DNA of 64,000 nt from Gymnogyps californianus (GCF_018139145.2 NC_059477.1:36125502-36189501), one strand, 5' to 3'; positions 25,183-35,890 are shown, counted from the stretch's first letter. Notes: generated from the sequence alone by a model not told the origin. Numbers and translations: made by a program.

Positions 25183-26289
25183 ATAAACCTTGCTTCGAGG
25201 ATTACTTTTATCCTTATTTTATAGGGATAAAACAATGGTGAATGAGCAGAATGAAAAATAAGAAAACACTAATAGCATCAAATTTACAGGAGAGAAATCA
25301 CAGTAAAAAACACAGCAGTATCTCCTTCCTTCAAGCAAGTACATAAACAGTAGTGTCCATGCTAAACAGTCCAGAACATGGGCCAATTTATCAAATGAGA
25401 AGATTCACCATGAGCTGTAAGTTGTCTGCATTTTAAGCAAATGAACAGTAGCCCATTGCAACAGATGCTACCCACAATATGAGACCTCTCTTGCAGACCT
25501 TTCCTAATTCCCACTTGGGGAGTTTCTTCGGAATCATTTCACCGTGGCCAGGCTGGGGACATCTGCTGGCTACAGTAACAGCAGGAGAGTTCCTTCCCCA
25601 AACACCCTGTGTGTCCCAAAGCCGCAGTGAGGACATCCACAAGAAGACAAGTCCCTCACAGAGCTCTGACTTTTCCTTTTCTGCCAGGGCAGCAAAATCC
25701 TCCAAAACCCATGCCTGTACCTGCACCAAGGCATCCCACAATCACCGTCTTCCTGCAGTAGCCTATGATGATAGTGGTGGTTCCTTTGACAGCCCTACTT
25801 TTTCAGGGGGTTCCTGTGAATACCTAATTTCACATCTTTTCAGAGAGGCCTTGATGATAACTGGTCATGCCCCAGGCCTCCTAATTTGACCAAATGTTAC
25901 ATTCTACCACATCAAATGTGCCTCCTGTGTAACTCACAGGCTTGTACTCATCCAGAAAATTGTAACTTCATGATACTTAAAATACTGCAGTTACTTCTTT
26001 CTTTATATGTATGGAAATGCTGCAACTTTACAAAGGTGGCTTTCTTCTCTCCATACCGTGATGTGTTGGATGCACTCTGTGTATGCCCATTTGGCAGGAA
26101 TTGGTTCGGGTCAATGGTTTATTAGCCATTTGTTTGCTGTTTGAAAGCCCCCACAAAGATGCTGGATGTTTGGTTTTCTTTTCCTGATTGCTTTCACACA
26201 TGAAGCTGTAAGGACATGTTGATTGATCAGATGAAACTATTGCACACTTAAACTCACATCGAGCATGCCAGGTGAGGAGTCCATGTAAT

Positions 26290-26365
26290 TGCCTGCTTTG
26301 GTCAGTGGTGCTTGTGGCAACCTGTCATCTCTGTGGCTTCCTCCACTTGCAAAATAGTTCAAGTG
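26290..26365 (-). repeat. Possible MIR-like SINE trace, reverse orientation
   Basis: The + strand string CATCTCTGTGGCTTCCTCCA followed by CTTGCAAAATAG resembles the reverse complement of the MIR-like core ('catctctctgtgcctcagtttccccatctgtaaaatg'). The flanks do not support it well, so this could be chance. Confidence 0.3.
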
Positions 26366-27168
26366 TTCAAAAGCTCCAGTCTCATCCCATTTGTGCACCC
26401 CAGAACAAAGATCACTCTCCAAATAAACCCCTCTTAATTTATATTTTGTAAACTTTTAAGAAGATAGGCAAAATTTGCAATACAGTAAGTCTTCTCTCAT
26501 GAAACTGTAGTGGAATTACTGGCAAATAGGCATCATTGTCTCTACTGGATGGATTTAGACCCAATTTTAACCATGTTGTCCTCCAGTGGCTCTTATTGAC
26601 AACATGGCAGTAGTCTCCCTTAACCCTGTCAGTTCTGATTTAATTATAGGCACTTTGAATCCAAAGACTAATTTCCATCAAGCATTCCATTGTTTCAGCT
26701 ATAACACATTAATAAGTTAAATGAATACATTAAATAAATTAAATGAAAAAAAGTTTCCAATTTTTAAACTATGCTCATTTACTTATTTATTTTATCATTA
26801 GAGAAAAATTATTCTAAAGTATTGTACTTGTTACATACACTTTGTCAAAACATTAGGTTTAAAATACAAGTGCTTATAAAATCATATTATGAGTGCAATT
26901 TCTCTTTCTGCAGTTTCATCTTTTGTGAAGTTGGATACAGCTTTGGTAGCAAGGACTGTCATTATGTTTTTGAACAAACAGAATTCATTCAGTGACTGGT
27001 TTATTGCTTGTTTATCTTAGAAATATTTGCCACAATGGACATTACAGAAAATCGCAAGAAACTGAAATATTGAATGTGTTTTGAATTGCATTATATGGAA
27101 TTCTACAGATGGAGTGGTATTTCATAAAACAATGTTCTCAACTCACATCGTCACATCCAAGAAGGATT

Positions 27169-27214
27169 CTTGGGTTCACGAGAAAAAGATGCTTGGGTTC
27201 ACTAGAAAAAGCTG
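27169..27214 (+). repeat. 23-bp tandem duplication
   Basis: Units at 27169-27191 and 27192-27214 share CTTGGGTTCAC, AGAAAAAG and a final TG, and differ at two of 23 positions. No function is apparent; a local slippage or repair duplication is the simplest reading. Confidence 0.9.
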
Positions 27215-27402
27215 GATATTATTTGTTTTCTGTCAATATTTTCGGTTTACTAAAGCAAGGCTTGAATCTTCTTGACATCATAATTTCATTGTATCCCAGG
27301 ATCTGCACAGAACTGAATAACTGCTTGCTTGAACTGCCAATGTTATCGCTTTAGAAGTTTACAGAAGCAAGGAGTGAACTGTAAATTTGACAATGCTGTA
27401 GG

Positions 27403-27991
27403 TGTTGTGGTTTAACCCCAGCCAGCAACTAAGCACCACGCAGACACTCCCCCCTCCCCCCTCCCAGTGGGATGGGGAGGAGGATTGGGAAAATAAAGGA
27501 AAACTTGTGGGCTGAGATAAGAACAGTTTCATAACTAAAGTGAAATCAAATATAATACTAACTAATAATAAAAATATAATAATAATAATTGTAATGAAAA
27601 GGAATATAACAACAAAAAAGCGAACTAAAACCCGAGAAAAGACAAGTGATGCACAATGCAGTTGCTCACCACCCACTGACTGATGCCCGAGCAGCAATCC
27701 GCCCCTCCCAGCCAACTCCTCCCAGCTTTATATACTGAACATGAGCATGATATTGAATATCCCTTTGGCTAGTTCGGGTCAGCTGTCCTGGCTGTGCTCC
27801 CTCCCAGCTTCTTGTGCACCTCCTTGCTGGCAGAGCATGGGAAACTGAAAAATCCTTGACTTAGAATAAGCGCTACTTAGCAACAACTAAAACATCAGTG
27901 TGTTATCAACAGTATTCTCACACTAAATGCAAAACACACTGTACCAGCTACTAAGAAGAAAATTAACTCTATCCCAGCTGAAACCAGGACA
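27403..27991 (-). mobile_element. Solo LTR of an endogenous retrovirus, copy 2
   Basis: A second 589-bp LTR of the same family and orientation as the one at 19626-20214, with sense on the - strand. As read on the + strand it begins TGTTGTGGTTTAACCCC and ends AACCAGGACA. The flanks GTAGG (27398-27402) and GTAAG (27992-27996) look like a 5-bp target duplication with one later mutation. The sense-strand TATATAAAG lies at 27726-27734. Small insertions and deletions distinguish the copies, for example the loss of about four bases near 27938 and a different A-rich segment around 27600-27640, although the total length happens to be equal. No internal retroviral sequence adjoins it. Confidence 0.9.
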
Positions 27992-27996
27992 GTAAG

Positions 27997-30900
27997 ATAT
28001 AGAAATGTCATATTTAAAATGCTCAAAATGCTTTTTCAAAATGGCAGGATTAGGGACAAAGGTCACATTTTTTACATTATTTACAGTCCAGTTGCTCAGA
28101 TTACTTCTGGAAAAAGCAGCCATGAGACTTATTATACCCACAACCGCACATCATTGTGATATATGTTATGGTGAAAAGATAAGACCAGCTCCAGTAGGGG
28201 GAATGACTGAGATGAGAAATGCTGGATACTACATGTGGCAGCATTTCAACCTGGAAACTCCCCAAACATGAAGAGTTAAGAGTCAATCTAAGGTCTCCCC
28301 CTAAATACTCTATTCTCCTCCCCACAGCAGGAGAAGAACTGCAGCTTGTGGGAGCACTAAATCAGGGAAGAGACAATACAAACTTTAAATGAACAAGAGA
28401 TTTCAAGAGGTCTTACAGAAGTTAATTCTGTTCCCCACTAGAAAATGAAATTTCTTACCTGACTGGAATAGGAAAAAGCAAACTCTGAATAGTCTGTCCT
28501 TGTACTTTAACTGAGTACAATTCACCTTATAATTCCTCTGGCATTCCTTAAAACTGATTTCAATGGGTGCCTAAGCAGCACTGCTACACAAGCTCTTGAG
28601 AAGTATCAACAAAGCATGCTAATGCAATGCTACACTAACCACTGTAACGTCAAAGCTTTTGGCTCAAATTTAAATATATCTTCCCTGCCCTGGATGCTTC
28701 CTTACCTCTCCCCCCGCATCAAAGATGAGCATCAGTAAATGAACATGGTATGTGAATTCCTTAGACAATAACCTGCATTTAAAAGTTACAGATGAGCAAA
28801 TCCTCTCCCCCATCCACTCTGCAGTGTTTTGAAAAGCTGAACTTCCATGGCATCAAGTCACCCCCAAGAAAGAGCCGCACACTCAAAGGCAGCACAGGGT
28901 ACCTATCAGCAGCAACATGTTTGAAAGAAGAGCTGAAGGCAATGCTTAGATAGAAAAAAAGCCGAGGCTGAGCTGGGGATGTTTAGGCGGGGTGAGTCAA
29001 ACTCCATTCAAAGTCACAGAATAACAAATTCTAACAGTATCTGACTTGAAAGGAATATTTTTTTACATTATTTTGTTCTGGAACTTGTAATAACCTGACA
29101 TTTCTTAAAACATAAAAAATTGAAGTACAAAGAGTCCAATTAAGTAATCCTGAGACTATGAAACAAGCCGGGTGCGGCAAGAAAATTCAAATTAACACTC
29201 ATCTCAAGCTTCAAATCAAGTGTCAGTTTGTTCCTTTTTATTTTAATTTATTGTAGTCAACATTAGTTAAAGCTGGAGACATTTGTTCTCTTGCTAATGA
29301 TATACACATAACTCCCACTTACATCCCCTTGCTCCTTCCAATTAAGAACTTCTGAACATTTCAGCTAGAAGGCTTATCTGGCACAGATTATTCACTGTAT
29401 CATATGGATTCAAGTTCTTATGTCTGCAAGCTCTTTAGAGCAGCAAATTGTTCTTTGTTTAGCATATTTTGCAGGGTACAGTGCTAAATAAGCTTAGGGA
29501 GTGCTATTCACTGAGGCATGTTTGTGCTCAGTGGATTCGGCGTTGCCGTGTGCTTTGTTGCTTCAATCTGTGCAAAACCCCTCTCCAATGCAATGTATAA
29601 AATCCAGGCTGCCTGGAAGTCAATCTGTTTCTTAAGGAAATCTTCAGACTAAACACACAAAAATTAGTGGGTCTGAGAAGCACTGTAGGTGGAAATGTAG
29701 CACACATTGTATTACCTTGCTATTCCCTAAGTATACAAAACGAGCACCAGCTCACTGCTTATCTTCTCTGCGCAAATAATTGCCTTCCTTACCACATGGT
29801 TCTGACACATCTTGTGTGCATGCTGGGAATATTTAACACCAACTGAGCAACAAAACACCACCAGTTCCTTGACTTGTTCAATTCAACTCAGCTTGTCCAA
29901 GTTAACCATGTCATTGTTGCATTATTTCTTTACTTTTTAGTCTTATTGAAATAAACTTTGGAAAGTATAAAGACAGGGTATTATTCCTCCGAGAACCACA
30001 GAACAGGCTCCCCCCGTCAATACAGAACATGTGATATTTTATGAAAGCATCACATGTGTTTAGCTCCCAGCTCTGTCCTGTGAACTCTCAGGCTCTCTGG
30101 ACAAGCAAAACAGATACGGGGTAGATGCTCCCTGCTGCTGCGGAGTCCGTGGGATGGGAGAGAGCTACAGACCTGCCTCTTTTCCCCTTCAGGAGTCTGA
30201 GAAGGCCTTACTAGCAAACTGCATGCGAACAGGGCTTTGTCAGGTCAAGCTTATGGTCAAATAAAACAGCACCATCCGACATGGTACATGTCCTTCCAAC
30301 ACAGACAAATATCAGGTAGCAATTTATCAAATACCATTACACTTAGCACCATTAATCTTGACACCTTTTACTTTCTCCCATGTGAAGCTAGCGAGTAGCA
30401 CCATAGCTCTGGACTGGACAGGGCACAGAGACTGAGGGATGGCCAAGCCCAGTGGCTGCAACATACGGTCTTGGAATTCATTTCCCATAAAGGGTGGCAA
30501 AAATTTTGCTCTTTGAAAATCATATGTCCTCCACGAGAAAGAAATGCTTTCCTCCAAGAAAATATAGGGAATCTCTTCAGTTTTATTTAAATAAAGCTTT
30601 CTAATCATTACTGTTGTTAAGGGAATTGGAAATGGGTAATTAGTAATTTTCACTCTTTATAGGTTTTCCCTGAAGGAAAGGGAAATTTAAAGTAACACAT
30701 CGTATATCTTGTGTGAAACTTGTCCTCCTGACTCACACATCAGAGACAGAGCAAGGGGTGTTTAGACAAGACACCGTAAGTTGTTACAAGGACTGTGTAG
30801 CCAAGGGGTGAAAATATTCGTGCTCTCAGTTGACTGATACAGGAGAGGATTTGTAATACCTACAGGTTACAAGACATTTGAACCCAGACTGAATCCCTAG

Positions 30901-31702
30901 GATGACCGGAAGGATACTTACACTGAGCACTTGATTTCTGAAGTTGCTATACAAGCCAAGCAATCTGTTCAAAACACCGAAAAAGGCTTAAGTGCTTAAG
31001 CTATCAACACTTCTTTCTCTGATAGAGATCCATGAAAACCAGAGACAAGAGTATGCTGATGAGATTTCCACTGAGGGAACAAAGCAATTTCACAGAGCTA
31101 CAAGGCCAGGCTCCTGCCTTCACTCAGACCAGCATCAATCTGCAGAAACTTCACCAGCCTGCCCTTCACGGAACAGCATCAAACATGTCCTTAAACAGCT
31201 TTAGCAAAAGGAAGTATTTCAGGTTTCTAGTCTGTTGACCTGATTTTAGTCACACTTACTTGACTGTTAAGCTCTTAATTGCAGCTGATTCTAACTTAGT
31301 ATAAACTGAAATAGCTTGATTATCATCAGTGCCGATTTGTATCACATAAGAGCTTGGCCCATTGACTTTCTTAAAATGATTCTTGATTTACTCTGAAGCT
31401 TATGGGGGTGAAATCAGGCCTTGTCTCTTCTTTATATTGAAGCTTCAAGCTGGAAGCCTAATTTTGAAAAGGAAGTTGACAAAAAAGTTCTTCTGTAATA
31501 TGTAGATTAGCGAGGCAGAAAGTGTGCCAGTTAACGTTAAACTTAACTGCCCTCCCCTTCTTCTGCCTGTCTTAACCTACCATATCATTTAACCTGTTCT
31601 TTAAATAAACAAGAACTGGTTCAGGTTGCATATTTCATCTCACAATTGCTTCTGGTGCTCCAAGATCACATTAAAAGTGATTTTAAACATATATATTGTA
31701 TA
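27997..31702. other. Intergenic or intronic DNA, no gene recognised
   Basis: No repeat or gene recognised in 3.7 kb. A 108-codon - strand frame (30327-30653) resembles nothing known. The stretch 29040-29300 is AT-rich with many TAAT-type motifs and no repeat identity, and could hold conserved non-coding sequence, which only comparison with other birds could show. Confidence 0.55.
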
Positions 31703-31785
31703 CAGAATCATAGAATAGTTTAGGTTGGAAAAGACCTTTAAGATCACCGAGTCCAACCGTTAACCTAGCACTGCCAAGTCCACCA
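31703..31785 (-). mobile_element. CR1 3' UTR and terminal repeat
   Basis: A short 3' UTR of about 80 bp. It contains the highly conserved GGTTGGACTCGGTGATCTTA and AAAGGTCTTTTCCAACCTAA stem-forming region recognised by the element's own reverse transcriptase, and ends with ATTCTATGATTCTG. Only about two tail octamers are present, the second altered (ATTCTGTA). Confidence 0.9.
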
Positions 31786-32084
31786 CTAAACCATATCCCC
31801 AAGTGCCACACCTACATGTCTTTTAAATACCTCCAGGGACAGTGACTCCACCACTTCCCTGGGCAGCCTGTTCCAGTGCTTGACAACCCTTTCGGTGAAG
31901 AAATTTTTCCTAATGTCCAATCTAAACCTCCCCGGGCACAACTTGAGGCCATTTCCTCTTGTCCTATCGCTTGTTACTTGGAAGAAGAGACTGACACCCA
32001 CCTCGCTACAACCTCCTTTCAGATAGTTGTAGAGAGCAATAAGGTCTCCCTTCAGCCTCCTTTTCTCCAGGCTAAACAACCCCC
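31786..32084 (-). pseudogene. CR1 ORF2, C-terminal domain
   Basis: Beyond the frameshift the sense frame resumes with [20 protein letters not shown], then [30 protein letters not shown] and [17 protein letters not shown], ending with a stop near 31786. This C-terminal block follows the polymerase in all CR1 elements and is thought to help bind the element's own RNA 3' end. The length, about 97 codons after the shift, is that of the family, so the 3' end of ORF2 is complete. Confidence 0.9.
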
Positions 32085-32722
32085 AGTTCCCTCAGCCACT
32101 CCTCATAAGACTTGTGCTCTAGACCCTTCACCAGCTTCGTTGACCTTCTTTGGACACGCTCCGGCACCTCAATGTCTTTCTTGTAGTGAGGGGCCCAAAA
32201 CTGAACACAGTATTTGAGGTGCGGCCTCACCAGTGCCGAGTACAGGGGGACGATCGCTTCCCTAGTCCTGCTGGCCACACTGTTTCTGATACAAGCCAGG
32301 ATGCTACTGGCCTTCTTGGCCACCTGGGCATGCTGCCGGCTCATATTCAGCTGGCTATTGACCAACACCCCAAGGTCCTTTTCTGCCAGGCAGCTTTCCA
32401 GCCACTCTTCCCCAAGCCTGTAGCGTTGCATGGGGTTGTTGTGACCCAAGTGCAGGCCCCGGCACTGAGCCTTGTGGAACCTCATACAGTTGGCCTCGGC
32501 CCATTGATCCAGCCTGTCCAGATCCCTCTGTAGAGCCTTCCTACCCTCAAGCAAATCAACACTCCCACCCAACTTGGTGTCGTCTGCAGACTTACTGAGG
32601 GTGCACTCGATCCCCTCATCCAGATCATTGACAAAGATATTAAACAGAACTGGCCCCAGTGCTGAGCCCTGGGGAACAGCACTTGTGACCGGCCGCCAAC
32701 CGGATTTAGCTCCATTCCCCAC
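32085..32722 (-). pseudogene. CR1 ORF2, reverse transcriptase motifs B and C, thumb
   Basis: This continues the polymerase: [20 protein letters not shown] is motif B; the family usually has SGVPQGS, so Gly is Ala here. SADDTKLGG is motif C. Both catalytic Asp codons are intact (32579-32584), but the preceding residue, usually Phe, is Ser (codon 32588-32590). Then come [20 protein letters not shown], the [20 protein letters not shown] block and the thumb with [20 protein letters not shown] one-base insertion in the C5 run (+ strand 32080-32084) frameshifts the frame after RELG. Confidence 0.92.
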
Positions 32723-32755
32723 AACTCTTTGGGCCCAGACATCCAGCCAGTTTTT

Positions 32756-33187
32756 TTACCCAGCGAAGAGTACACCCGTCCAAGCCATGAGCAGCCAGTT
32801 TCTCCAGGAGAATGCTGTGGGAAACTGTGTCAAGGCTTTACTGAAGTCTAGGTAGACAACATCCACAGCCTTTCCCTCATCCACTGAGTGAGTCACCTTG
32901 TCATAGAAGGAGATCAGGTTAGTCAAGCAGAACCTGCCTTTCATAAACCTATGCTGACTGGGCCTGATCACCTGGTTGTCCTGTACGTGCCGCGTGATGG
33001 CACTCGAGATGATCTGCTCCATACCCTGCTGCGGCACCGAGGTGAGGCTGACAGGCCTGTAGTTCCCTGGATCCTCCTGCCGGTCCTTCTTGTAGATGGG
33101 CGTCACATTTGGTAACTTCCAGTCAACTGGGACCTCCCCGGTTAGCCAGGACTGCTGATAAATGATGGCAAGTGCCTTGGTGAGCAC
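32756..33187 (-). pseudogene. CR1 ORF2, reverse transcriptase fingers and palm motif A
   Basis: This encodes the N-terminal half of the reverse transcriptase. Visible blocks: IIYQQSWLTGEVPVDWK, NVTPIYKKDRQEDPGNYRPV (nucleotide-binding region), SQHRFMKGRFCLTNL (the family usually has Gly where Arg stands) and VDVVYLDFSKA with the catalytic Asp of motif A. Straight after FSKA one base is missing at about 32832-32833. About 75 bp then read out of frame until an extra T in the T7 run at 32751-32757 restores it. The two indels cancel in phase but scramble some 25 residues between motifs A and B. Confidence 0.9.
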
Positions 33188-33201
33188 TTCCGCCAGCTCC
33201 C

Positions 33202-33771
33202 TCAGTACCCTTGGGTGGATCCTGTCTGGATAGACTTATGTGTGTCTAAGTGGTGTAGCACATCGCTAAGCATTTCCCCTTGGATTATGGGGGCTTCATT
33301 CTGCTCCCCGTCCCTGTCTTCCAGCTCAGGGGGCTGGATACCAGGAGAACAACTGGTCTTACTATTAAAGACTGAGGCAAAGAAGGCATTAAGTAGCTCA
33401 GCCTTATCCTCATCCTTTGTCACTGTGTTTCCCCCTGCATCCAATAAAGGATGGAGATTCTCCTTAGCCCTCCTTTTGTTGCTAGTGTATTTACAGAAAC
33501 ATTTTTTATTGTCTTTTACGGCAGTAGCCAGATTAAGTTCTGGTTGGGCTTTGGCCCTTCTGATTTTCTCCCTGCATAACCTCACAACATCCTTGTAGTC
33601 CTCCTGAGTTGCCTGCTCCTTCTTCCAAAGATCATAAGCTCCCTTTTTTTTCCTGAGTTCCAGCCAAAGCTCTCTGTTCAGCCAGGCACGTCATCTTCCC
33701 TGCTGGCTCATCCTTTGGCACATGGGGACGGCCTGCTCCTGCGCCTGTAAGATTTCGTTCTTGAAGAACGT
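33202..33771 (-). pseudogene. CR1 ORF2, linker between endonuclease and reverse transcriptase
   Basis: This connects the two enzyme domains. From 33771 the sense frame gives a stretch with AVPMCQRMSQQG, broken near 33700, then (33585-33202) RAKAQPELNLATAVKDNKKC, a KAELLNAFFASVF block typical of the CR1 linker, and LDTHKSI, the start of RT motif 1. The family's GPDG after LDTHKS is lost: a small deletion at about 33225-33235 changes the frame and ends this part. No catalytic residues lie here. Confidence 0.85.
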
Positions 33772-34194
33772 CTAGGCTTCCTGGACTCCTTTGCCCTTCA
33801 GGACTGCCTCCCAAGGGACTCTGTCAACCAGTGTCCTAAACAGACCAAAGTCTGCCCTCCATAAGTCCAAGGCAGCAGTTCTGCTGAGCCCCCTCCTTAC
33901 TTCTCCAAGAATCAAAAACTCTATCATTTTGTGATCACTATGCCCAAGACGGCCTCCAACCATCACATCACCCACAAGTTGTTCTCCGTTTGCGAACAAC
34001 AGGTCCAATGGGGCGCCTTTCCTAGTTGGCTCGCTCACCAGCTGTGTCAGGAAGTTATCTATCTTCCACACACTCCAGGAACTTCCTAGACTGTTTCCTC
34101 TCTGCTGTATTGTATTTCCAGCAGACATTTGGTAAGTTGAAGTCCCTCACAAGAACAAGGGCTAGCGATTGTGAGACTTCTCCCAGCCGCTTAT
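33772..34194 (-). pseudogene. CR1 ORF2, endonuclease domain, second part
   Basis: Past the shift at 34196-34199 the sense frame continues with the ALVLVRDFNLPNVCW region; the usual GDFN motif reads RDFN, so a conserved Gly is lost. A 4-bp GATA duplication at 34056-34063 then shifts the frame again and creates a stop. After it comes NFLTQLVSEPTRKG, a long hydrophobic-acidic stretch, and GRLGHSDHKMIEF, which holds the conserved SDH triad end of the nuclease. A TAG at 33772-33774 ends this segment, where family members usually carry a Trp-containing motif after VQE. Confidence 0.85.
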
Positions 34195-34778
34195 AGAAAT
34201 ATTTCATCTGCCTCTTCACCCTGGTTGGGTGGTCTATAACAGACTCCCGCCATGATATCTGCCTTGTTGGCCTTCCGCCTGATTCTCACCCATAAACACG
34301 CAACCCTATCGTCACCATCATTAAGCTCTAGACAATCAAAACACTCCCTAACATACAGGGCTGCCCCACCACCTCTCCTTCCTTGCCTATCCCTACTGAA
34401 GAGTTTATAGCCATCCATTGCAGCACTCCAGTTGTGCGAGTCATCCCACCGTGTTTCCGTGATGGCGACTATGTCATAGTTTTCCTGCTGCACAATGGCT
34501 TCCAGCTCCTCCTGTTTGTTGCCCGTGCTGTGTGCATTGGTGTAGATGCACTTCAGTTGGGCTATTGATCCTGCCACCTTTTTGGGGGGAGAAGCCCTAA
34601 TTCCTACGTGACCATTCTCAGGCACTTCCATGGTTTCTAACACATCAATAACCCTTGCATCTTTGCTGCCGCATGGATCTCCATCCCCTACTGCCACGGA
34701 GACAGCAGACTGCACGACCTCGCTAGCACACTGTCCCTCAAACACTGGCGTGCTGCCCCCAGGCTTATCTCTAAACAT
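34195..34778 (-). pseudogene. CR1 ORF2, endonuclease domain, first part
   Basis: In a living CR1 this domain nicks the target DNA to prime reverse transcription. The frame from 34778 gives about 75 variable residues, then the AP-endonuclease fold: LKCIYTNAHSTGNKQEEL (metal-binding Asn), IVAITETRWDDS (catalytic Glu), MDGYKLFSRDR, GGGAALYVRE and GVCYRPPNQGEE (conserved Tyr). It breaks at about 34196-34199, where an extra T pushes the frame into a stop just after EEADEIFL. The first Met is simply the first in the frame; because the element is 5'-truncated, the true ORF2 start cannot be fixed. Confidence 0.9.
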
Positions 34779-34815
34779 ATGTTTGTATGTTCCCTATCTT
34801 GCCTGTAGGAATTGA

Positions 34816-35285
34816 TACTTTCCTAAAAATTTTACATATGATTGCATATGAATGAAAACAAGAGCAAGTTCAAAGCCCAAGTAGTGTGCTTAGGACTTTG
34901 TATTTTAATAAGCATAACAGGCAATGATAAAAATACCTATCAGTCTCCAGTCCTAAAGGAAGAAAAGAACTGAAATTACAAACTCAAACAGTCAAAATAA
35001 GGTAAACAAGTTAGAAGATTTCCCCTTATTTATTTGCAACAAAATTACATTTTTTCCCTGCTACTTTCAAATACGGTACATCTCTGTTTTGAAATTGGAA
35101 ACCTGTATCTCCAAACTTCTATACGTATTAAGACATCTCCCAAAATATGTCCTAAGTTTTAACCTTAATGTGAGAAAAAGGAACTTAATATTGGTTGTAG
35201 TATTAAACTTAGTTCTATTTATTTCATACACATTAAAACACTAAACTCTATCTCTTGAATGTTTGTTTATCTTTTAATCCTATAG
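34816..35285. other. Intergenic or intronic DNA, nothing recognised
   Basis: AT-rich sequence between the CR1 and a possible exon. The last 25 bases (TTTGTTTATCTTTTAATCC then TATAG) form a pyrimidine-rich acceptor-like tract. Confidence 0.5.
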
Positions 35286-35363
35286 GAACACACATGACAA
35301 AACACAGATCAAACCAGCCACCTATTGAGTCAGCTACCTGCAGTACCGGGATCTTAGTGAAAG
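35286..35363 (+). other. Possible 78-bp internal exon
   Basis: Bounded by an acceptor-like tract ending TATAG at 35285 and a near-perfect donor, GAAAG then GTAAGTA, at 35364-35370. The length is a multiple of three, and one of the three frames is open (THMTKHRSNQPPIESATCST then GILVK), entering with two bases and leaving with one. The peptide resembles nothing I know. Alternatively the segment could be a decayed copy of an old amniote repeat that begins 'aagaacataagaa...gggtcagaccaa', which it resembles loosely. No neighbouring coding exon confirms it. Confidence 0.25.
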
Positions 35364-35794
35364 GTAAGTACCAGGAAAGGACAAACTCTCTTGTGACTTT
35401 ACAGGAGACCATGTTATACCCTGCAGCAAGAGATTCAATTATGGTTACCACCATTAGCCAAGGTCAGAAAATTATTGAATACTATTAAAAGTTCATCCAC
35501 CGTATTTACCTCAGCAACCTTCAGCAATCTTGAATTCCACTGAGGGACAATATATTGGCTTAGTTATTGCCTCTTATTTGAGATGGGCCCTAAGCTAAAC
35601 ATATTAAGAAATGTTTGGATCCAAGGATTTGAGTCAACACAGTTTTAATTTGCAGTAGTTCTTTCATTTCAGAAAGCATCTTATTTCCTTCTCTCGGGCA
35701 TCTGTGTGAGCACATGCAAAGCACAATGAGCACACTTGACTAAAAGCCCACCAAACAGTATCATTAACCTCAGCTTAGTACACTTACTGCCTTG

Positions 35795-35890
35795 GGACTG
35801 CAGACCATCACGGAAAGAAATACTGGAGGCTAGTTTTACAAAAGGATTGGACACATTTATGGTTGTTAATAATACATGTATCTTTGCAAG
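35795..35890 (+). repeat. Ancient LINE 3' fragment, possibly exonised
   Basis: One frame reads RKEILEASFTKGLDTFM, close to the C-terminal block of CR1/L3-type LINEs (pattern 'lP.evveA...F..gLD.fm'); at the base level GGATTGGACACATTTATGG fits the same region. The fragment ends in CAAG followed by a consensus donor, GTAAGTT (35891-35897). A weak acceptor, ACTGCAG, ends at 35803, so 35804-35890 (87 bp) could be spliced as an exon; two of its three frames are open. Identity as a LINE is likely but rests on one short block. Confidence 0.45.

Larger units (their letters stand above)
24131..27168. other. Intergenic or intronic DNA, no gene recognised
   Basis: Contains a 136-codon + strand frame (25479-25889) opposite a 102-codon - strand frame over the same moderately GC-rich bases. 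Neither has a motif, signal peptide or family resemblance. Possible decayed SINE traces near 26310-26350 are listed separately. The remainder is AT-rich and featureless. Confidence 0.55.
31703..34815 (-). mobile_element. 5'-truncated CR1 LINE retrotransposon
   Basis: A non-LTR retrotransposon copy of about 3.1 kb. Reading on the - strand, an AP-type endonuclease region, linker, reverse transcriptase and C-terminal domain follow one another, then the 3' UTR with AAAGGTCTTTTCCAACCTAA and the tail ATTCTATGATTCTG ending near 31703. A full-length bird CR1 is about 4.5 kb. ORF1 and the 5' UTR are absent, as usual for LINEs whose reverse transcription stopped early. The left-hand limit at about 34815 is where similarity fades. 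I see no clear target-site duplication, which is normal for CR1. The ORF2 is split by at least five frameshifts and in-frame stops (detailed below), so the copy is inactive. Its divergence looks moderate: much younger than the LINE fragments at 24.0 and 61.6 kb. Confidence 0.95.

Noticed and set aside
25433..25889. 136-codon + strand frame opposite a 102-codon - strand frame
   Set aside because: No recognisable domain or composition bias in either; local GC rise lowers stop density on both strands.
22880..27214. CRISPR-like array from several short direct repeats
   Set aside because: The repeats are unrelated, adjacent without unique spacers, and the genome is vertebrate.
19626..27991. A provirus bounded by the two LTRs
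   Set aside because: Each LTR has its own different target duplication, and the DNA between shows old SINE/CR1 fragments and no retroviral genes.
30327..30653. 108-codon - strand frame
   Set aside because: No domain, no conserved-looking motif, no exon signals.
31876..33598. Several + strand open frames of 93-127 codons
   Set aside because: They are antisense to CR1 ORF2 and exist only because the opposite strand was once coding.
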